Origin: Sclerotiophoma versabilis
Taxonomy: Eukaryota; Ascomycota; Dothideomycetes; Pleosporales; Didymellaceae
Assembly: GCA_012274445.1 (NCBI GenBank)
Contig: JAAROD010000087.1
Coordinates: forward strand, 1 to 64,000
DNA: 64,000 nucleotides
Direction of reading: 5' to 3'
How positions within the stretch are numbered: the first letter of the stretch is position 1; every line of letters starts with the position of its first letter. The notes beneath the pieces are model-generated. The model did no database searches. It saw only the letters and a list, made by a program, of their open reading frames with translations, and was not told the DNA's origin. The position numbers and the translations under genes were made by a program. Shown piece by piece: positions 59,413 to 64,000 of the stretch.

Positions 59413-60137
59413 TCATTGCCTCCCCAACCCCTCAAGCGTCCTCCTTGTCCCCTCGACAATCAACCTATGCTCGACTTCGTGCATCCTGTTCTCCAGCTCC
59501 TTCTCACTCTCGTTTTCCCTGATTTCCACTTCCTGTGTGATGATTGGCTCGCCCGCATCCACCTCTGCGATAACCTCGTGTATCATGACGCCTGTCCGCT
59601 TCAGCCCTTCCTTCTGCCCAGCTTCCCACGCTCTCCCAATCGCATTTGCGCCTGCAAACTCGCCGGGAAGCGCAGGATGTAGGTTGATGATCTTAATCCC
59701 TGCCTCGGCGATGGGTGTCAGGAATGAGGGGGTGACGATGTGCATCCAGCCCGCGCATACAATCAGGTCTGGGCGCGGGTTGAGCTCGAGGATGATCTTG
59801 GCGAGGTCGGCATCGTACTCGCTGCGGGCTTGGGCGATACCCTCGGGCGTTGTCTTTCCTTCGGCATCTTTGGGCTGTGCATTCTTGTACTTGACCAGGT
59901 TGTGGTAGGTCCAGGGAATTCCGGCCTTGTCTGCACGTTCGAGACCTTTTACGCCTTTGCGACTGCCCAATATCAGCTTGAGGCCTTGGACGGATTGAGA
60001 AGGCATGCGTACTTTGAGATTACGTGTGTGATTTTTGTGCTGGGGAGCGTGTTGGAGCCGCACGCGTCGATGAGGGCTTGCAAATTCGTCCCGCTGCCTG
60101 AGATCAGGACTGTGATATTATATTTAGGTTGTGTCAT
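59413..60137 (-). CDS. ADE8: Phosphoribosylglycinamide formyltransferase (purine biosynthesis)
   Basis: Exons 60013-60137 and 59413-59962, with a 50-bp intron (GTACGC...GGGCAG) giving exactly 224 codons, close to the yeast enzyme. ATG at 60137 (MTQPKYNITVLISGSGTNLQ) was chosen. The frame is open upstream to 60305, but that extension lacks family features unless it is a targeting leader. The signatures are the phosphate-binding ISGSGTN, the active-site INLHPALPGEFAGANAI (Asn, His), and the catalytic Asp region VMIHEVIAEVDAGEPI. It transfers the formyl group of 10-formyltetrahydrofolate to GAR in the third step of IMP synthesis. Yeast gene symbol used for the orthologue. A housekeeping gene, intact. 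Confidence 0.94.
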
Positions 60138-60647
60138 CTTGAGCTCCTCAGATTGGCACGAGTGAGACGTGCAACAAAGGCCGTAACCGGATTGTGTAAA
60201 AGTAAAGACGTCAGTCGAGGCACTGCGAAAGATTTGGATAGACGTGGGGTAATTACCCCGCGCGATCTCGGAGGTGATCGACAAAGTCCGCAGCGCAGAA
60301 AGCATTTCGATGCAGAAGAACCATCGTTACAACATCAAAGGATCTGCAGTCTCCAAATCAGAAATCTGGTCTGGCGAAACACTCTTTCGACTCCATTACT
60401 GCATTCTCTGCATTCCCTGCCATAGAAAGGAAGGGGAATGGGCCTTGACCTAAAGGTTCATCTCAGCACAGGAAGCAACTCGTTGAAGACAATTGATACA
60501 ATGTTCCGGTGATCCAGATAAGAATTGGATCTAGTCATCAGCTATCTCGACGCTATTGAAGTCTTTGGTGTTATGCTGGGCCGTAGCATCTGGCTGTGCA
60601 CATCGTTCGTGCTGTTGGAACATTGCAGCTGTTGCGCACATCACCAA
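60138..60647. other. Intergenic between formyltransferase and DUF3176 gene
   Basis: Divergent intergenic region of about 0.5 kb. The missing N-terminal exon of the DUF3176 gene should lie here, but no hydrophobic open frame with a start codon was found. Confidence 0.4.
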
Positions 60648-60650
60648 TAG

Positions 60651-62804
60651 GCGGCATCACCTCCAACGCACAACTCCACCACTGTCATCTGCGGAACGGT
60701 AGTGATTCACACGTGGGAATGGTTTGGAGCGAGTCGTAAACGTCGTCTGTCCGATCTACAGCAACTCGATTCGGGCAGCCGCGGAAGCCTTGGAGCTGTC
60801 TGTCTCTTGCCCACTGTCCTCTGGAGAGACACAATCACATTCACCGCCGCCATCATACTCTTTGCCTCCTTTCTCGTGGGACCGTCCATCCAGCAGGCTA
60901 GTCGCACTACAGGGTGTACACGCGTTGTATCAGGCCTGAATGCGTCAGTGTCGTTCGCACATAACGTTCCTCGACGAGGCGGTTATATTCGAGACATAAT
61001 GCCAACCACTTATGGCTATCCTTCGTCAGACCTCATTGCAGTGGTTCTGTCCGTCGTGACGGCACCATACGGCGTCGAAAATTCGATTCGCATCTCATGT
61101 TCCACTAGAAACTGCACATTTCCGTTTGGAGATCCGAGCGAACCTGGAAATGATGTCTCCGGAAGAACGGACCTTGCAACGCACTCGACGGTGGGAATGT
61201 GCAGTAAGTGCACTGATATCGCTTCCTTCGTCTCGCAAAACAGAACAGATTCAGGCATGCGTTACACGACATATGCCTTGCCCAACAACTCCACAATCTC
61301 AGATTGTGGAATTTCGGCCTCTGAAGTTCGAATCACGCCCACCCTTGATCTCTCTTGGATGGGAGAACGTCTGACACCGGAACTAAGGACGATCTCGCGG
61401 TGGGCCTACGTAAACGCAACCTTCCTTGCGGATACTCGAAATTCTTCCGCCACTGCAGTGATGTGCAGTCTGTATCCCTGCGTACGGGCTTACACTTCTT
61501 CTATCAACAATAAAGAAGTATCGGAGATGAGTGTAAAATCAAGTCCTATGCAAGTGGACGTGATCGATCTATCAAGAACAGGCACTACGGTCGAGAACTT
61601 ATCGATGAGATGGACCCTTTCAAATGAGGCGGCCAATTACACAGCTATCAAGTCCCCGTGTCGAGCTCACGGTCAGGTCTTTGGTATCACAAAGAATATG
61701 TCGACTTAAGCAAACGGTACCAACCTAATGTTATACGATTTTACCGACTGCGGAGGGCCTGGACCCCATCGTCCCACCTCCCAAAATATCACTGCCCCAG
61801 AACAATGTATATATCGTCAGCATCCGGAATTTGTCATAGCAGTCTCGAGCCTGCTCAACCAGGAACTGTTTAACGGATTTTGTAGTTTATATAAAACTCT
61901 GGGCTGTTACAAAGTTAGTGAATGGAAGGCGGGCCAACCGGAAGCGTTCTTCTCGGATCTTGGTGCTGCAACGGTCTTATGCAGTCTCTACAACGAAGGC
62001 TACACAGGGCTAGCCAACGTCACCAAATGGTTCGATTCCTTCGCGGACACCATGACCAACAGATATCGTTCCGAGTACGGATCAGCGACAGCCGACGGTC
62101 CCATGCGACAGGGAAATGATCTGCCCTTGGATGAGGTCCACGGCCTCGCATGGCAGAAGACAACTTGCGTCTCTATGCGCAGGGGCTGGCTGCTGTTGCC
62201 TATCATCCTCACCGCCATGACGGCAGTACTTGCAATCTGGACGATCGCAACGAACTTCCACCACCGTCACAACAGGCCCGTCTGGAAAGACAGTATCCTA
62301 CCTCTACTCTTCTACAGCCGTGAAATCGTAGACGACGCACTAGACAAGTACACCCAGCAGTCTGACAAGCGCACCCCACAGGAAAACCCCGCAGGCTACG
62401 ACAACACAATGGGCCGCCTGCTAGAAGCAAAAGACATGAAGAAGATCACTAGCTACACGGTGGTTTCACTCCGTTGGATCTATGGTGATACAGGGAGCGC
62501 TGCAGAGAGCACCCCAGAGGCGCCAGTCTTGAGCAGGAGAACGAAGCGGATCTGGCAAAGGAAGAGAGTTTCTAAACACTCCAGCGACAATCGCCTTCTC
62601 GACACACACGGGGACGCGGAAACACACCCAGCGACCTGTGGAGACCGGGATGCACTCGGAGATACAGCAGTAGGCGACGGCAATCACACGCGTGGAGACG
62701 CGCAAGCGCACGGAGACGTACATATACATCGAAATGCTGAAGCACGCGGTTCTCCGCATATGAGCGAAGATGCCGGACTACATCAGATTCCAGACACACA
62801 CTGA
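60651..62804 (+). pseudogene. DUF3176 membrane protein with internal TAA and missing 5' end
   Basis: One frame runs from 60651 to 62804, interrupted only by a TAA at 61707-61709. The N part has the DUF3176 signature (RKRRLSDLQQLDSGSRGSLG, then a membrane helix TITFTAAIILFASFLVGPSIQQ). A Cys-rich, N-glycosylated extracellular domain follows (CSTRNCTFPFG, CSKCTDIASF, PCVRAY). After the TAA the family continues without loss: NGTNLMLYDFTDCGGPG, NITAPEQCIYR, the second helix LLPIILTAMTAVLAIWTI, and a cytosolic RPVWKDSILPLLFYS motif. It ends in a Gly/Asp/His-rich tail with HGDA-like repeats. No ATG precedes the signature; a TAG (60648-60650) closes the frame, and the first helices of the family are absent. 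It may be a damaged gene, or its first exon may be further upstream. Confidence 0.78.
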
Positions 62805-63021
62805 CAGGGCAGTAGATACGAGCGTGTGCGAACAAGCGAAGACGCGGGAGCCTAGAGATGCAGACACTCTGGGTACACGAATTTGTGAGGGGTCATCTGT
62901 ATAATAGGCTACGATTCTATTCACCGAGCAAAACGCTATACAAGCAACTTCATGGTATCAATGCCCAAAGACGGCCAGGCCATTCAAACGCCGTTTTACT
63001 CCCGAGGTGCTTTTGTGCAGC

Positions 63022-64000
63022 TCATGCCTTTGGTTTCTTACTCGTAGTAGACTCGGTTTCCATATCCTCCCAGTCGTCATCTTCTTCATCTTCGACGACG
63101 ACTCGCTTCCGCTTGCTTCTTGCTCCACTGGCGCGCTCTTCTCCCGTGTCCCATTTTGCGCGTTTTTCAATGCCTTGCAGGCGCTCTTCGAATTCCTCTT
63201 GCTGATTGTCCACGGCTGCTTCTAGCTTGTCGACTTTTTCCGTTACTTCCATCTGATCCAGTGCATCTGCGTTCTGCATGTAGATGCGGTGTTTTAGGGC
63301 TAGACGCCAGAAGTAGTATTTGCGGTCGTTCTCGTTGCTGCTCTTCGCTTTGCGGGTGATGCGCGCTCGGTTGCGGTGGTTTGGTGGGATCGTTGAGAGG
63401 GCGTGGAGCTCGACCATTCTGTAGAACTGTCGTGTGACTATCTTGGCTTCGTGTCGGAGGTTCTCGAGGTCGACGCCGTTGCCAAGGATCTGGTCGCGAG
63501 GGATAGGGGAGTCTTTTCGCAGTGAGTCTGGAGGGAGACTCGAAGCTAGTGAGAGTGACTTGAAGGCAGGCAGCTTGCGCAGGTAGACAATGTCGCAGTA
63601 GTCGCGCATCGCGTCAAAGTCCTCGCTGGGATCTTCGACTGGGATCTCGTAGATGTACGGCTTGCTTACGAGATGTTCAAAGATAACGTTGTACAACCGG
63701 GATCCTAGAGACTGGCCTTGGTAGGGGGGAAGTATCAAGAACTGCGATATCCTTTCCCGCGATGACGTCTCGAGCCTATCAAGCTTATCGTTGAATTGGA
63801 ACGTCTTGGGGTCTTGCGTCAGGCGTGGAGGCGTGTACTTCTGAACGGTTCCGTTCGAATCCTCTGGAGGTGGGCTTGGGAGCATCTTCGTGTAGCGTGC
63901 GATGTTGAAGGTCGGGAATACCCATGTTCTGTACGAAGTGGCGAAACCGGAGAGGACGTATGGTGTGGTAGGAATGCCGGACGACTCCACTTCATACAGG
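63022..64000 (-). CDS. HAT1: Histone acetyltransferase type B catalytic subunit, HAT1-like (5' part outside window)
   Basis: A - strand frame open from the right edge to the stop at 63022, about 325 residues present. It contains the GNAT acetyl-CoA site in FLILPPYQGQSLGSRLYNVIFEHL, preceded by VLSGFATSYRTWVFPTFNIARYTKMLPSPPP and followed by EDPSEDFDAMRDYCDIVYLR. These are family features of Hat1, which acetylates free histone H4 at Lys5 and Lys12 with its WD40 partner. The C terminus is a basic/acidic helical tail with an EDEEDDDWEDME cluster and a KRKR nuclear signal. The start codon and N-terminal domain lie beyond base 64000. No intron is seen in this part. Confidence 0.85.
   Translation of the reverse strand, partial: LYEVESSGIPTTPYVLSGFATSYRTWVFPTFNIARYTKMLPSPPPEDSNGTVQKYTPPRLTQDPKTFQFNDKLDRLETSSRERISQFLILPPYQGQSLGSRLYNVIFEHLVSKPYIYEIPVEDPSEDFDAMRDYCDIVYLRKLPAFKSLSLASSLPPDSLRKDSPIPRDQILGNGVDLENLRHEAKIVTRQFYRMVELHALSTIPPNHRNRARITRKAKSSNENDRKYYFWRLALKHRIYMQNADALDQMEVTEKVDKLEAAVDNQQEEFEERLQGIEKRAKWDTGEERASGARSKRKRVVVEDEEDDDWEDMETESTTSKKPKA

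Noticed and set aside
60138..60305. N-terminal extension of the formyltransferase
   Set aside because: Frame is open, but the residues have no family similarity and the ATG at 60137 gives the expected length; kept only as a possible leader.
61666..61718. 53-bp intron removing the TAA in the DUF3176 gene
   Set aside because: GT-AG ends exist, but the length is not a multiple of three and shifts the downstream family frame.
63820..63880. GTTCGAATCC, a tRNA T-loop-like sequence
   Set aside because: It lies within the HAT1-like coding frame and has no cloverleaf around it.

Overview
This window is a fungal chromosome end. It starts with 18 units of the telomere repeat (CCCTAA on the + strand, TTAGGG on the G-rich strand). 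Small spliceosomal introns (42-65 bp), a Zn2Cys6 regulator, a GAF-containing hybrid histidine kinase relic, a fungal-rhodopsin/PTH11-like relic, a DUF3176 protein and strong C-to-T decay of repeats with stop codons everywhere (repeat-induced point mutation, RIP) point to a filamentous ascomycete (Pezizomycotina). A Dothideomycete is my guess from the gene families, not proven.

1-24.26 kb: telomere, then about 24 kb of AT-rich, stop-riddled transposon graveyard. In order it holds a decayed Ty1/copia pol (+ strand, to about 4.3 kb), unassigned decayed DNA, a decayed fragment of a Ty3/gypsy chromovirus (family B, - strand, 6.27-6.97 kb), a decayed second gypsy (family A, - strand, LTRs 6975-7285 and 21047-21356), then further relics including a decayed B-family LTR plus gag start (22.99-23.66 kb). 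Inside element A sits an intact, undecayed B element (12314-19251). It has two apparently identical 469-bp LTRs, a perfect 5-bp target duplication (AGAGC), an open gag, pol in the -1 frame behind a T TTT TTA slip site, a chromodomain integrase, and an antisense Cys-rich ORF between pol and the 3' LTR.

24.3-58 kb: accessory subtelomere, with intact genes mixed with dead ones. Intact by reading frame and splice phase: a secreted protein with an 18-bp minisatellite tail, a GH27 alpha-galactosidase (5 exons), a small basic protein, an FAD monooxygenase converging on a secreted BBE-like FAD oxidase, a GH31 glycosidase and a Zn2Cys6 regulator. Dead or damaged: the histidine kinase next to the RIP block, a rhodopsin-like membrane protein with small indels, and an anion:cation-symporter (Dal5-like) transporter that also carries a 452-bp hAT-type MITE with a perfect 8-bp target duplication.

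58-64 kb: a small conserved-looking ORF, then housekeeping genes (glycinamide ribonucleotide formyltransferase at 59.4-60.1 kb; HAT1-like histone acetyltransferase running off the right edge), with a DUF3176 membrane protein broken by one TAA between them. The window therefore grades from telomere, through RIPed repeats and decaying accessory genes, into core genome. No rRNA, tRNA, CRISPR or operon was seen. All intron calls rest on GT-AG boundaries, preserved reading frame and family continuity read by eye.
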